Positions 1 to 13,400 of a stretch of 64,000 nucleotides of DNA are shown piece by piece. Position numbers and translations under genes: made by a program. Location of the stretch: assembly GCA_013398955.1 (NCBI GenBank), contig VWPU01010145.1, positions 682,001 through 746,000 of the forward strand, read 5' to 3'. The notes beneath the pieces were generated by a model, which had not been told where the DNA came from, ran no database searches, and saw only the letters and a list, made by a program, of their open reading frames with translations. Source of the DNA: Callaeas wilsoni (taxonomy: Eukaryota > Chordata > Aves > Passeriformes > Callaeidae). Each line of letters starts with the position of its first letter. Position 1 is the first letter of the stretch.

Positions 1-3000
1 GCAAATTCTTTAGCTCTAGGATCTCTAGATTTTAGTTTTTCATCAATAAGACTCAGTATAATACTGCTCCTGAGACAAGCTGCAGCATGATCAGTCTTGT
101 TAATTTCAGCTACGGACTCTGCACGTTCTATCAGATCTTCCCATAAAATATCATCTTTAGCCATTCCCAACTGAACAAGCTTAACCAAAATAACAGGGTT
201 GAGATAATCCTGAGTGGTACCATAAGGAAATCTTCCATCCTCAGCATCATACAACTTTGCAACTCTTCCTTCAGGATGGATCAGTCTTGATGGTGTAACT
301 AGTGAATGTCCATCCAATGAACAGGGAATACATGGAGTAGCACGAAGAATTCCTGAGAACTCCTCAACTTTTTCATTGAGAACATAACGCATCAAAGGAT
401 CACGCAGCTCTGCATCAATCTCCTGAACATTAGGGAAAAATACCTCAGAAAAGAACTGTTTCTCAGAGAAAGTGTTCTCCAACAGTATGTATTTGCATCC
501 TGCTTCTTCAAATCCTGTCTTTACCCAGGATGGGAGATCTACAGCACACAGATTTTTGGAACCAGTTTTTTTAAGGTACTTCAGAAAGATCTTAAAGGCT
601 GATGGCCCAACGTCTGGCCGTTTCAGTATGGAGTCATCTAAAAACCTTACATTCTTCATGGAAACCCAAGACGAACCATCAGAAAACACTTTGATCCCTT
701 CTTTGCTTTTCATATGAGCTATGTCCTCATAAAACCCTTGACAAATAACAGAAAAATCATCGTGAACTGAATCAGGATCTGGCCACACTGCACAGTAACT
801 GTAGTCAACTAGCTCACCATTGATTGCCATGTCACGTAAAACACAAAGGGCTTCTATGTAGGCTTTTACAATAACATGCCTCATAAATACTGTATTCCAT
901 CTTCCTTTCGTGTCTGTTTTCCAGATCTCTTTCCGATTTGAAGTAACTGCAAAGCAGCCATTTATGTGAAGAGGTAAGCCTGTTTTTATTCGCAGAGGTA
1001 AATAGCAGAATACTTCACCTATGTTGTTGCAGTTAGGTTTCACAATCCATTTTTGATCCTGGGTTTCAGACAGCAACACTCCTACGCCACCACAGGGAAC
1101 TAGGCCTAGTCTTCGTCCACTTTCATGCAAAGAAAATTTCAAAGCATCTCCAATGTCCATGCAAGAACATATAAGCCACGTTGTTGAATCTACCGTTTTC
1201 TGTGGCAATTCATCACCTGATCTTTTCACCTGTCCTGATTTAGCCATTTCAAAGAAAGCAGCTGGATCATCTTCGGTACCTCTGAAAAGTGGAGACTGTA
1301 AATCAGCAATCCGCCTAAACACATGGTGAAATTCTTCTACTACTATCTGCAGGATACACGATGACTTTGGTGTTTCAGTGGGAAGCTTTTTAGTACTGCT
1401 GCTGCAGACCTTCATGAGTTTAGCTGCTTCCTTTAAAACACTTACATTTGGTGCAGTCAAGGCTTTGGAAGAACACAGATTTTTTCTGATAGTGACAACA
1501 TCTTGTGCCATGCCAGGATCATCTGCTTCAATTTTCAAGTATTTCAAAACCATTGAATTTACACTCTGAGCAAATATTATCAGCCTGTGACCGCAAATGC
1601 TAAATTCATCCACAAGAGTGTAAATGTCTGCTGTATTGTAAGATGCACTGCTGACTTCACTCACTTTAGCTTCCTGCTGAGTCCTAAAGGACAGCCTGAA
1701 GAGTGTTCCTTTGTAGCTATAGGGAGATTCTACTGTCAGTGGTAGCTGGCAACCAAAAACTCCTATAAATGGCTTAAACTGATTTGGAAATTTTCGCAGT
1801 CTCTTCTGTTGTTTACTCCAGTTGATTTTGATCCCAGGGTTAGATTTATCTCTGATATGCTTACTTATATGGTTGACATTTGGATCAAACATAATCATGA
1901 ACTCCCGGCTCAAAATAATAGGAACATCAGTGATATGATAAACAGAATTGAATCCCAGTCCAAATTTTCCTACTTTGTCAACTTCACTCCTTTTTAGAGA
2001 CTCTCCTAATCGAGTTATATTTAGGAAATCAGAGTCGGAAAACTCAGAATTATTGAATGACCACAAAGCTGGACCATGGCATGCTGCCATTCCTGGATCC
2101 AGAAGGTTCTCTCTTATATCCATATTTCTTCTCATGTCAATCAGGAAATTACATTCTGTTGCATTGGCATCATCAGCATTTTGAAGAAGCTCCTTGAAGA
2201 TATCTGAAATGGAAGGGTATTCTTCCAATATGTTTTTAATTCTCACAGTCAGAGGCTCTCTTTGCCCAGACTGCTCAAATCCCATATTTTCTGGGTTAAT
2301 CAGTCTTGTGCTAAGGCAAGGTACATTTAACCACTCAGCGGTTTTCATTGGTATGTCTTCATGCACCAAAATTATGGGTTCAACAGAATCCTCAAGCAAA
2401 TCATTTAAGTCATCAACTTTGATGTCACAGTAACAGCACTCATGAATTGGCTTCATTGCAAGTTTATAAGGAAGTTTACCACTGTACAGTGGCATGGGTG
2501 TATGCAGACTGGCGGGGATCTGATTGCTGTACAGCCATCTTATGATGCTCAACATAATGTGAAGGCTTTGCTTACTCTCTTGTTCCGAGAGAGACTGCTC
2601 ACTCTTCAGATAAATTTTCTGAATGACCATAGAAACGTGGTCTGGTGTTAACTCCTCAATTGAACCACAACATTTAAACAACTGGTGAAACTTCGCCATA
2701 GTTTTTGGCACATAATGTAGATAAGGTTGGAGATCAAGATCAGGAACTGACTTTATTACTGCTTGTGTGAGGGAACAAAATGTTTTACCTGTCCAAACCC
2801 AGGGAAATTTCAGGGCTTTAAAAGCTTCTTTGCCTTCTTCTAGATGATCATGCATAAATCCATAAATCTCAAGCAAGATATGCTGAAATTGATAGTAGTC
2901 CTCATCACTGAAGGTTTTAGAACTATGCCAATCAACTACCACTTTGAAGTGTTTCAAGACTGCTTTTATGCTGGGCTTGGTGGGGATGCCAAGTGCTTTT

Positions 3001-4444
3001 TCTATATCCAGCAGTACATTTTCCACGAGAGGAACCGAGGAACCAACTAAAATTGCATGTGATATATCACACATTTCTGGTGGTGAACACAGATTACAGT
3101 GATCTCCTTTCCAAACTAAGGACCCCGGATAATTTGGAGGCCTTTCCTTACTTGCAGGAATCCATTTTATCTTCTTCATTGCAGCTTTTGTTTCAGATGA
3201 TTGAAGCAGCGTATGGTTTTTGTTCAAAATCGTCAAGAGAGTTCTAGCTTTTCTTAACAGCAAATCATGACTGGTCTCAGAGTCAGCATGCAAACTTTCA
3301 ATTTTTTTTGCCACTCTCAAGATATCATTTTCCTCAAGACTGGCTTCATTTTTTAAGCCTATTTGTCTCAGTGAATGAAGAATATCTGAGGATGTAAAAA
3401 TAACAGGAGGGAAGCAACTTTCCTCCTCAGCATAAAACAAATGTTGCAGAAGTTCTACCTCAGGATCAAAGAGTTCGTTTGCTGACATTATCTTTTCTGG
3501 TGAAATCTTAATAAACTTTAGTGGTGTCAGCCAATCTATCACATCTATATTCTCATTTTTCAGGAAAGTCAGATTTTCAAGAACCCATTGCATTATCTGT
3601 GATGTTTCATCATATGAATAAAAATCATTTCTTATGTCTTCTATAACAAACTTCAAGCAGTCTGTGCTCTTTAGTTGTTCTATTTTCAGCAGATTAGCTA
3701 AGCGAATAGTTGCTTCATCACTGCCGTCAATTATTGGAACAGAAAATCTTAAACCAGGAGGAATTTTGGCAGTGTGGTGTAATACCTTACTACCTTTTAG
3801 CCCAGTAAAAACAGGGACATTTTCATCAGATGATTTTTCAATTTTTTTAAATATTAGCAATTCCTGAATAATTCTCTTCTCTTTTTCACTTGCATCTGTT
3901 AAACTAGCTAGGAATGCCCTAAGAGCATCTTTATGTGTCGACGGGAATGACGCAACCTGATTGCATAGTTTCTGTAAGGACATTTTTTCCATTATTTGTA
4001 AAACAGCAGTTGGCAATGGTGGATGCACATATTTTTTTATAAGTGGATGTTGGATAGAAATATCCAGTTTCTTAAGTACAACTCCACCAATTTTCTGAAT
4101 AATATCAGCTAAATATTCTGGGAGCTGAGTCTCAGATTCGTCTTCCAGAATGATAGGTGATGGATTCCTAAACCTAACCAGTTCCACTGATGTTTGATTT
4201 TCCTCCAGCAGCGTCTTGGGGATAAGCGGCATTTCATCAAACACACTCAAGTCATCAGAAAAATGTATATATAGATTCTTCCAGACCATCTTCAGCCAGG
4301 AAACTGACGGGTGCTTTTTTTCTTCCAAGCCTGGATACCACTGTACAACCACGTCTCTCCCAGGCCACACACTGTTCATAACTTCTTTAATGAGCCGGGC
4401 AAACCTTTCTGGGTTCAGGAGCTGCAGCTGAGTACATGGCCTCC
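1..4444 (-). CDS. SACS: SACS giant exon 9, 5' part (partial): end of repeat 1 and much of repeat 2
   Basis: In vertebrates most of sacsin is encoded by one exon of over 11 kb; its first 4,444 bases are here and it runs off the left edge. It starts after acceptor GATTTCAG with GG AGG CCA TGT, giving [19 protein letters not shown]. It encodes residues 722 to about 2201 and stays open. Sacsin repeat 2 begins around 2215 with [19 protein letters not shown]. Its ATP-pocket motif [15 protein letters not shown] is at about 2150-2195 (E1472, N1476, D1479) and its glycine box [18 protein letters not shown] at about 1922-1973. Later landmarks include [19 protein letters not shown] and [20 protein letters not shown]. 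The last residues at the edge are [17 protein letters not shown]. The numerous plus-strand open frames across this region are shadows. Confidence 0.98.
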
Positions 4445-7400
4445 CTGAAATCACAGCAAAAAGGAAAAGCTGTGAAAATCACACAGCAAAGTTACCTAGC
4501 AAATGGCTTCAGGGGACAAAGAAAAAGGAAAACAAGAAAAAAAAGTCTAATCTGTGCCCTGTCTTTTTGTAGAAAAGAAAATACTTGTTAAATAGGACTG
4601 CAGATACCAGCTTCCTCTGCTTTCAGGAGTTAATTAAAAGCAAATACATTCCATATTAGTATGAAAATATACACAAATTGAAAATTATCAGTATGTTGTT
4701 ACATTTGTTAGTTTAACACAAAAGTTCTCAGGCATACATAGCAACTAGAGATTTAGAATTGAACTACAAACATATTTTTTTGTTTAGTTGATTCTGTAGC
4801 CTGCTTATTTACCTAGCAGTAGATATAAATCTAATCCATTATTTGTCTATAATTGCAATGTTCAAAGAGATTTGGAAGATTATTTATTAGATACAGCAAA
4901 TTGGTTCAGGTGCAGCTGATCTCACAACTAAAACTGACAAGAAACTAGACTCAGTTGGGCAGGAAGTCCTGAAGCTAAGTCTATATGTTTTTATTCTTAT
5001 TACCAAAGTTCTCACTAAAAGATATATGTCTTTACACTCATGTCTTAATTATCATTAGGACAGTTTATACTTAAAAACTACAGAACTTCTGGGGGTAAAA
5101 TAGCACAGAATATAAAAATACCACTACCTCCCAACACATCAGAAAAAATGAAAGAAGTGGAAGCAAGACATCTATTTGAATGTCAGATCTTTCATCACGC
5201 ATCTAGATAACATTGCCATTTTCTTGAAGGCAACAGTCCAAATAAAGATTAAGAGCAGTTACAGACATCCTTCAGAAAAAGATCTTTTTTATGTCATATC
5301 ATGCATACAGAGCTATGGATTGTGTTAGCTCTATTGAACAGAAAACATCAGCCTTGTGAAAGTGAAGAAAACTTGCAGAATGGGCCCAAGGAAGATAAGA
5401 ATCTACTTAAAAGCTAAACCTAAATCCCATTTTTTTTATTTGAGAACAGAAGTTTAAAATGCTGTTTAGATGATCTTAAAACACTGGAAATCTTCCTGCA
5501 TGTAAAATTACTAAATATCTATAAATAAACTAATGAAAATATTGATAATTTCCATGTGACATAATTACAAGGTTTTCTTCATCAATATGCATTTTCGCCT
5601 CAGCTGTATTTAGAAATTTTTTATAGTTATGTTAGGTTGCTATCTCTTGGCAGCTCTATTTGGCAAGGTTTTTTTACAAGAAAGCTGGGGCAATGAGAAA
5701 AGCTAATCACCAAAATCACACAAAAATCAAGCTTCAATCCAAACCAGTACATCTTCAATTAATAACCATACCTGAAAATCCCCAGAGAAGCTGTTGGGCT
5801 AGAATATAATCAAATCCAATTTTAGAAAACATCCTGTGAGCTACACATTAATACACTAAGTATAGAAACAGCTACTAACTAGACAAATACGGTTCACATT
5901 TTAGGAGAGTAAAAGTCAGATCTGTTTGTCTTCTAACAACACAATAAAAACAATTGCATTCCATCTCAAAGAAATAATATAAGAATGTTTCTATTTCTGC
6001 AGCTGTATCAGAAATCTCTCTGATGTAATTTCTACAGCTATATAAATAAAATTCTTGACAGATTAAGATTTCTAAACCTGTCAAAACCCCCTCCATTACT
6101 TATTATTTATAGTAACATACAACTTTTATGGTAGCGCAGTTGTACAATTATGTAGAATCATTGAATGAAGAATAACTTAGGAGGAGGTAGAATGAAGAGA
6201 AAAGTAGGACACTTGAATCTTGTAAAGGATTATCTAATAGTATTTCATAATTTCTAGAACATTTAGAAGAATACTCGTCATATTTATTTACAAAAATATG
6301 TTCTTCTAATGAATGAGAGGCACACTACCAAGAACAAGTCCCTAGAAAAATATCATCCAAAGAATCTGCCAGAAGAAAAGAGAGACAAAAGCAAGACCTT
6401 ATATGTCACCTAAAATCTTCCCAGTAATTAAAAGGACTAGAAAGACTTCATTGCAGTTCTGAGACCAAGCTTGGAAGAGATGTCCTGGAACTCAGCAAGG
6501 TTTAACAACACACAGGGGTTTTTTTGTTTGTCACCTCTGCATTTTCTAAGATGTATTCAAGCATATACTGTATTTTATTTTGGTTGTTTTGCTCTGTTTT
6601 TTAATTTAAGCCTGCTTTTAGATTGCTTTGTGACATTCACTTGGAGGAAATGTCTAGGAAAGTACATCTTGAAGGATTCATCACACAGAACAGGCATTTT
6701 TCAATACTAACATTGCTGTCTTACATAAAATCTTTATCCATCTAATCTCACTGTGGTTGTCTTGATACCTATATATATCCGTTCTTTAAAAGTTACTATT
6801 AAACAGTAGCGCCTTATGGTTCTATCCTAGATCCTGAATATTCCCTGTTTGGATACAAAATTTGAAGTAGTCATTACTTTCAACACTTTACATTCTGTTT
6901 AAAAACAGTACTGAGGGAAATTAAGAGTAGGGAAAAAAATTAAACCAAGCATATTCTTCTGCATTAACAGACACAACATCCATCATCTAATATGCTGAAA
7001 GGACTTTGAAAACTCTGCTTTTTAAAATAAAGGTTTTCTTTATAATAATTTCAAACTCGATGTCCTTCATATTCAATTAAAGTCACAGATTTCATATATT
7101 CAATACATTTAATATTAAATATTTACATGTTGTACTCTATGTAAAAAGTCACTCAATTATTTTAATTTTTTCACAGATGCTTTGCTATACTTTAAAATTT
7201 ATCATCTTGCCTCAGAATTACCTTATTTTTCTATTGTTTTTTATAATGAAGGAATGATCAAAACATGGAGAAATGAGAAGCTTTAGAACTCAACAAAAAG
7301 AATAATAAAGAGGAAAGATTTAAAGGATTGAAGGGGAAAAAAGGTAAAAACACAGAAGAAATAGACACTAAATGACTGAAGACCATGATAAAGGATATAA

Positions 7401-10400
7401 AGAAAAGCAAATCAAGACTGTGAGTAATACTATTCTACAGCTAGTTCTAACATCTTCAGTCCAATAAAGAATTCTGATGAATCAAGTAATTTAAAAAAAA
7501 GAGACAAGAATCTTTTCCTGAAAAGTACATTTTCTAGACATTGAAGAACAGCTTACTTTTAAATAGAATTAGTATATGGTGAGCCAACGAGTGACTTGGT
7601 TTGTGAATTGTGTTTATGTGAAAATACTTCAGAGATTCAGGCTTCAAATTTATCAATCAAATGGTAAACACAAGGGTGGAAAGGTAAGTGCAGACAAACT
7701 CTGAGAAGAACAGATACCAGAAAAAAATTAATTGTGAAGACAGTTAAACATAGAGGTATCTTAACTATAGATAAAACAAACTCCTTCACCAAGTCTTTTG
7801 ATCATGACTGGGAGTATTTCAGTAGGTCCACACTGACACAACCATAAACTATGAATTAAGAATCAGGAAACAGATGATGAAATTATATAATCTACAGTAT
7901 GCTTGAGGCTAGATACTTAAATTTAATCTGGTTTAAAACAATTGTACTGAAGTGATCACTTGCAATTGTGAGATAAGAGATGATCCACAATACCAAAACC
8001 ATGACACAGCTATTGCATATGCAAATACTATAAATACAAAACAGAATTAAGACTGTCTTAAGTGGAAGAATACTATTTGAATAAAATTCTTCACCCTTGA
8101 ATATATTTTACTAAATGAGTATCTATTATTTTATCACAAATTTTCATCCTTCCTCCTTTGCCTTTTTGTTCATTTATAATTTTCGTCTGTGTAATTTCCA
8201 GTTCAAACAATATAGTCTATCGTATCTTAATGTTTTTTGTTTTAGATGACTGTCTTATTTATGGGACCTCAACTTCAAGAGACATTACTTTAAACTTTGG
8301 TTTAGAGCTAGTCTGTTTGAACCATCAGAAGTTGGTTTTACTGTAAGAGAATACAAAAGACACATTACCTCGGCTTTTGGCAGCTTCTTTCAAAGCAGCA
8401 AGAACCTCAGGCTTCAGATCATCAGAGAGCAACCTTCCCTCCAAGCCAGGAAAGAGTGATCTAGCACACCATGAAGAAAAAAAAAAAGGTCCCCACACTT
8501 TAGCACAGCCTCATTTATTTATGTTACTGTATAGACATTATCAGCATGGTAATCATCATGGTGCAACAGCAGCATGCAAAGCAATCACTTACGTATGCAG
8601 AGCAGGGCTTTCAGTGGGCATTTTCTGACAAAGGAAAAAGTTGTACCTTTAGAAGCAGAGAGTAGTAAGAATGTAATCTTTCCAACTACTCTTCTTTTCA
8701 AAGCAGGTCTAAGCAAGTTTTCTTTTGATAGAAAAACTGGGATTAAAAAGCTATTTTCACCTATGTGTATTGTAACAAAAAAAAAAAGTTAAAATAGCAC
8801 CTACCATTCTATGTTCTCTTAGAATTCTGTTTGAAAAGTTTACAAAAAATACAACACATAATTCTAGAATGTCAAACAGATCTGTGGATTTGAAAAGATC
8901 CGCAGATTTCAGAAGATCTGCAGTCAATACTTAAAATTATTGTGCCAAGAGTCAGTCTCATCCTCCCTTTCTCTTACTTCAGCACTTAAAACTAAATCGG
9001 TTTTCAGGGCTTTGGTCTTTGTGAAATCAAAAATAAATATCCAGTTTAATACTGATGGCAAGTATTTTCATTAGACATAAACCAACACAGAATCTTGTTC
9101 TTCCACAGTCAGCAGAAAGAAAATTCCTAAGAGCTTATTTTACCCTCTTAGCAGGCTCCAAATCTGAATAAGAGCAAATCTCCTAAATTGAAAGGGTTTT
9201 GAAACATCTAACATACATAATTTATCATACTTAAAACATTAGAATTAAAGATACTTGATGTAGGCAAGAATAGAGGCAAAGAAAGCACAACTATTTCAAA
9301 TTTCTGTTTTATCACAGCTAGTAAGATTTATGCCTGTTATGATATGCTTTTGTATCAGTTTTGCAAGATTAATCAAACCAAGTCCATTACCAATGGAACA
9401 TGAACTGAGTAAGAAATACTGGTATCCCTAAGTTTCAAAAGCTGTATCTTATGACTAGCCTGAAGCAGGGCTCTGATTTGTTAGTCTCATCATGGGAATG
9501 TTTTCTGTATTGGTATACTGGCTTCACTTCTGGAAGGAATAACAAAGTGAAAGAACAATAAAAGATAAATCATCTCACAATAAATGCTAAAGAACTTTTT
9601 TTTTTAGAAAAAGACACTAGAATCATAGGCTCTGAGAAGTTTTGACCCCCTGATAAATAACCTGAATTGTTCCAAGAAAGATTATGGGTTTATGATTATG
9701 GGTTTCAATTTATGGAGCTCCTGGAGTGGGTCCAGCAGAGGGCTACAAAGATGACTAAGGTATTGGAGCACCTCTCTTATGAGGAAAGGCTGAGGGAGCT
9801 GGGCCTGATCAGCCTCGAGAGGAGACAACTGAGAAGGGACCTCATCCATGTCTGTATGTTCCTGAAGGAAGGGTGTCAAGAGGGTGGAGCCAGGCTCTTT
9901 TTTGTGGTGCCAAGGATACAGGCAATAGGACAAGAGGCAATCGGCAGAAAGTGATGCACAGAAGTTCCAGCTGAACATGGGGAAGAACTTCTTCACTGTG
10001 CAGTGACCGAGTACTGGAATGAGTACTGATTGCCCAGAGAGGCTGTGAAGCCTCCCTCACTAGAGATAACTCAAGAACCATCGGGACACAATCCTGTGCC
10101 ATGTGCTCTAGGATGGCCCTGCTTGAGCAGGGAGAGTGAATCAGATGACCGACCCCCTGTGGTCCCTTCCAACTTGACCCATTCTGTGATTCTGTTTAGA
10201 ATATAGCAGCAAAAGAACAGCAGCAGGCTTGAAGATATGCAAATTGTTTTCAAGAAACGTGGGAAGAAAATTTACTTGCATCCAACTGCTTTTCTTTAAG
10301 ATTGGCTGTCTGTATGTACATTCAAAACACAATTTACATAAGGACCTCACTTGAAGCACTTTTTACCATAATAAGACCTATATGGGCACACTCCAACCCA

Positions 10401-13400
10401 TCTCTACTTCCCTTTTAAACAGTCCACAGAGCAGTGAGAGCAACAAAACATATGCCAAGTGTCACATTCTCTCCAGCTGAGGGTCTGGAAATTAGTGGAA
10501 CTCTGAGGCAAAGGAGAAGGAGGGCTCATTGTAAACATGGATAGAGGTAGCGCTCGTTGTTAAGGGGAAACAGTAAGACATCTGGTGTGTCTGAGTGACT
10601 TCAAGCCATATGTCTTTAGAGATCATGTGGAGAATGGTGCAGACTGAACGAGTATTTCATACATGCATAATCCAGTACAGACATAAAAAGCAGTAGTCAT
10701 GCTTTCTCCCCAGTGACCCTGAGCTCATTTATTCCAGCTAGCCCGCTCTTTGCTATCCCCTCCCCAGTGTCAGTGCAAGCTCTTTTGGCTGATGAAATGA
10801 GAACCAGCGTGGAGCACTTATGCAGCTGGGAAATAAGCAAGGAAATAAAATAATTGGAGAGGGACTGGAAAGAACAAAAGGAGAGCAGATGTAAAAGACA
10901 GCTCATCATAGTAGCTGCTTATTTCCTGAAAGCAGTTTTTGGTACTAAGTCCCTCACTGAAATTAAGTGTTGTGATTAAAAAAAACAAAGGCAGACATAA
11001 TCTCAAGTCTTAAGTTTAATAAAAGCTCTTATCATTACCTAATTTAATGAGCTTCCTAATATGCATGTTTCTAATCTCCTCCTATTTGTAATTCCCAGAA
11101 GAAAATGAACTTGAAATGTATCCCCAGGTATTCTCTTAAAGCAAAGATCACACAATTCTTTGATAAAGGGTTATTGGCAAATGGGTGTCAAACTTTTCAA
11201 ATGAGACATATGCACACAGACATATACATACATAAAGAAAATTGATTTCTATCTATGCATTACTTCATCACAATACAGGCTGCTGCATACCATGTTTTTT
11301 GACAAGCAAAGAACAGTCTGAAGCTCTGTTTTAACATATAAATTAAAAAAAAAAACAAAACCCAAACCTCCCCACAGTATCACAAATATTAAGCATACCT
11401 GGGATATTCTTCTGAGGTTATGTAAACTACATCCTGTTCTGACACCGATGAGGAAAAAGGAATAAAATTCCCATTCTGTAAAGGCAAAAGCTCCAATCCA
11501 ATCAGTTCACTGTAGACTCCATCAGAAAGCACAAATTCTAAAAGATGAAGCTTTTCTTCAGCAGGTCCACTGTGTCCAGATTTCCTTAGAACTTGCCGCA
11601 CTACAGCAGGAGTCACTTTTTTCACAGCTTTAGCAGTAGAATTAGTAAGATGCACTGCACTAGCAATATTTGCTGGTACCTTGGCAATCTGCTTCCCTGA
11701 ATTCTGGAGGTAGTTGAGAACAGACTGTGTGTACTCCAAACTCTCATCCATTTCAGAAAAGTGCACCTGTTCCACCTTGATCCACTGATTACTCACTGAG
11801 TAAATAACTGTATGCTGGAGCAGGTCTTTAAAGAGAGGTACTACAATTGGTTTCCAGGGTACCCTGATTTTGTTCTCATCAGGCCATAACCTATAAATTC
11901 TTTCAGGTGACAATGGAAAATCTGAATTCTTCTCAGTCTCCATTCGTTTGATAGCTTCCAAAATAAGGGTGGTATATGCCCTAGGCACTATATTGACCAC
12001 AAGAAGATCATTCCACAAAGCTGCTGGATCTCTCCACTGATCCAACTCTCGCCATTTGATACTCCTCCTATTGTCTGTGAGACCAAAGAAACCACTAACA
12101 TGAACTGGAAGTCCAGTTTTGCTTTCTTCACCTGGAGGCAAAGGCAGAAAACAAAATGCTCTTCCTGAAAAGTCTGCTACAGCTCCATTTTCCTCCTCCT
12201 TAGTTGCTAAAGACATGGCTATTCCAATAGTAGGAACAAATTTCAAGTCATCAGCTAAACAATCCAGTTCTGTACACATTCCTCGACCACCCACACAATT
12301 ACACACTAACCAAGATGTTTTCTGTGCGTCCTTAACACTCTCATCTTCTACAACTATATTTACATGGTATGTCACACATGTTATGCTATTGCTTGGAACT
12401 CCCTTACAGTACTGATTTATTGCAGTTCCCAGGATTTTGATAGAATTGGGTCTTTCGTGTTTCAAGGCCTTGTTCTCACTGGCAGTTACTCTAAAAACCA
12501 GCCTCTCTGTTCCATCAGCTTCCCGAACGTGCAATGAAACATCCTGAACGCTCTTCAGGAAAAGCAATACTGTGTCTGCATCTGCTCTGAAGGATTCAAA
12601 CAGCTCCAAAACCTTCTGTTTGTCGTAAACATTGCTGCTCAGTTGGGAAGGCTGCAGACGAAGTGGGAAACGAAAAAAGGTACCAGGAAAGTTTCCATTC
12701 TTAAAGGTTTCCTTAGTGCTGCCAAATACACCAATGAAAGGTGCAAACTGGTCCGTAAGTTCATTTATTTCCTTGCTATCTTCCTTTAGATTCCAACACT
12801 GGCCCGACTCATGAGGTCCAAAGAGGGTTTGGTGGGGATCAAGCATTCCAATCTGGTCACCACTGAAGATGCTAGGGACATCTGTATACATAAAAACCAA
12901 CAATTATTACCAATCTTAAAACAACATTTAAAAATACAGTGTTAAGGAACAAATTTTAAAAAGGCAAGAAAAAAATATTCTAAAACTGTGATGAACTGAG
13001 TACAGTCCTCACGGAAATGGCTGAGTCATCATCCCTGGAGGTATTTAAAAGGCATGACCCTTAGGGACATGGCTTAGCAGTGGACTTGGTACCATAAGGC
13101 TTATGGTTGGACTCAATGTTCTTAAAGGTCTTTTCCAACCTACATGACTCTATGATTCCAGTAACATAATTCAGTGCATACTGACAGGGAAGAAACAAGC
13201 ACACACCTATTCTGCAACTGAATATATAAGTAGCAACTTATTCAACCATTTGAATTTTAGCAGACAGTAAGCAACAGGAAATACAATTTCTTTCAACTAT
13301 ATACTCTTATGTTTCCAGTATTTTCAAGGGAAAAAAACCATCAAATTAATTTACTACATGTGTGTTCTACTAGATTCATACTTTGCAGATCTTGAAGGCT

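Larger units (their letters stand above)
8461..11398 (-). other. SACS: SACS intron 7
   Basis: About 2.9 kb with a nearly full 3' CR1 copy (9715-10197) in antisense and a small three-unit 18-bp repeat (8878-8931). The remaining sequence is AT-rich and shows no gene. Confidence 0.85.

Noticed and set aside
472..4431. Numerous short plus-strand frames
   Set aside because: They are antisense shadows of the continuous SACS giant exon.
9667..9996. Two overlapping frames on opposite strands, about 100 codons each
   Set aside because: Both lie within a CR1 3' end whose frame is broken; not host genes.
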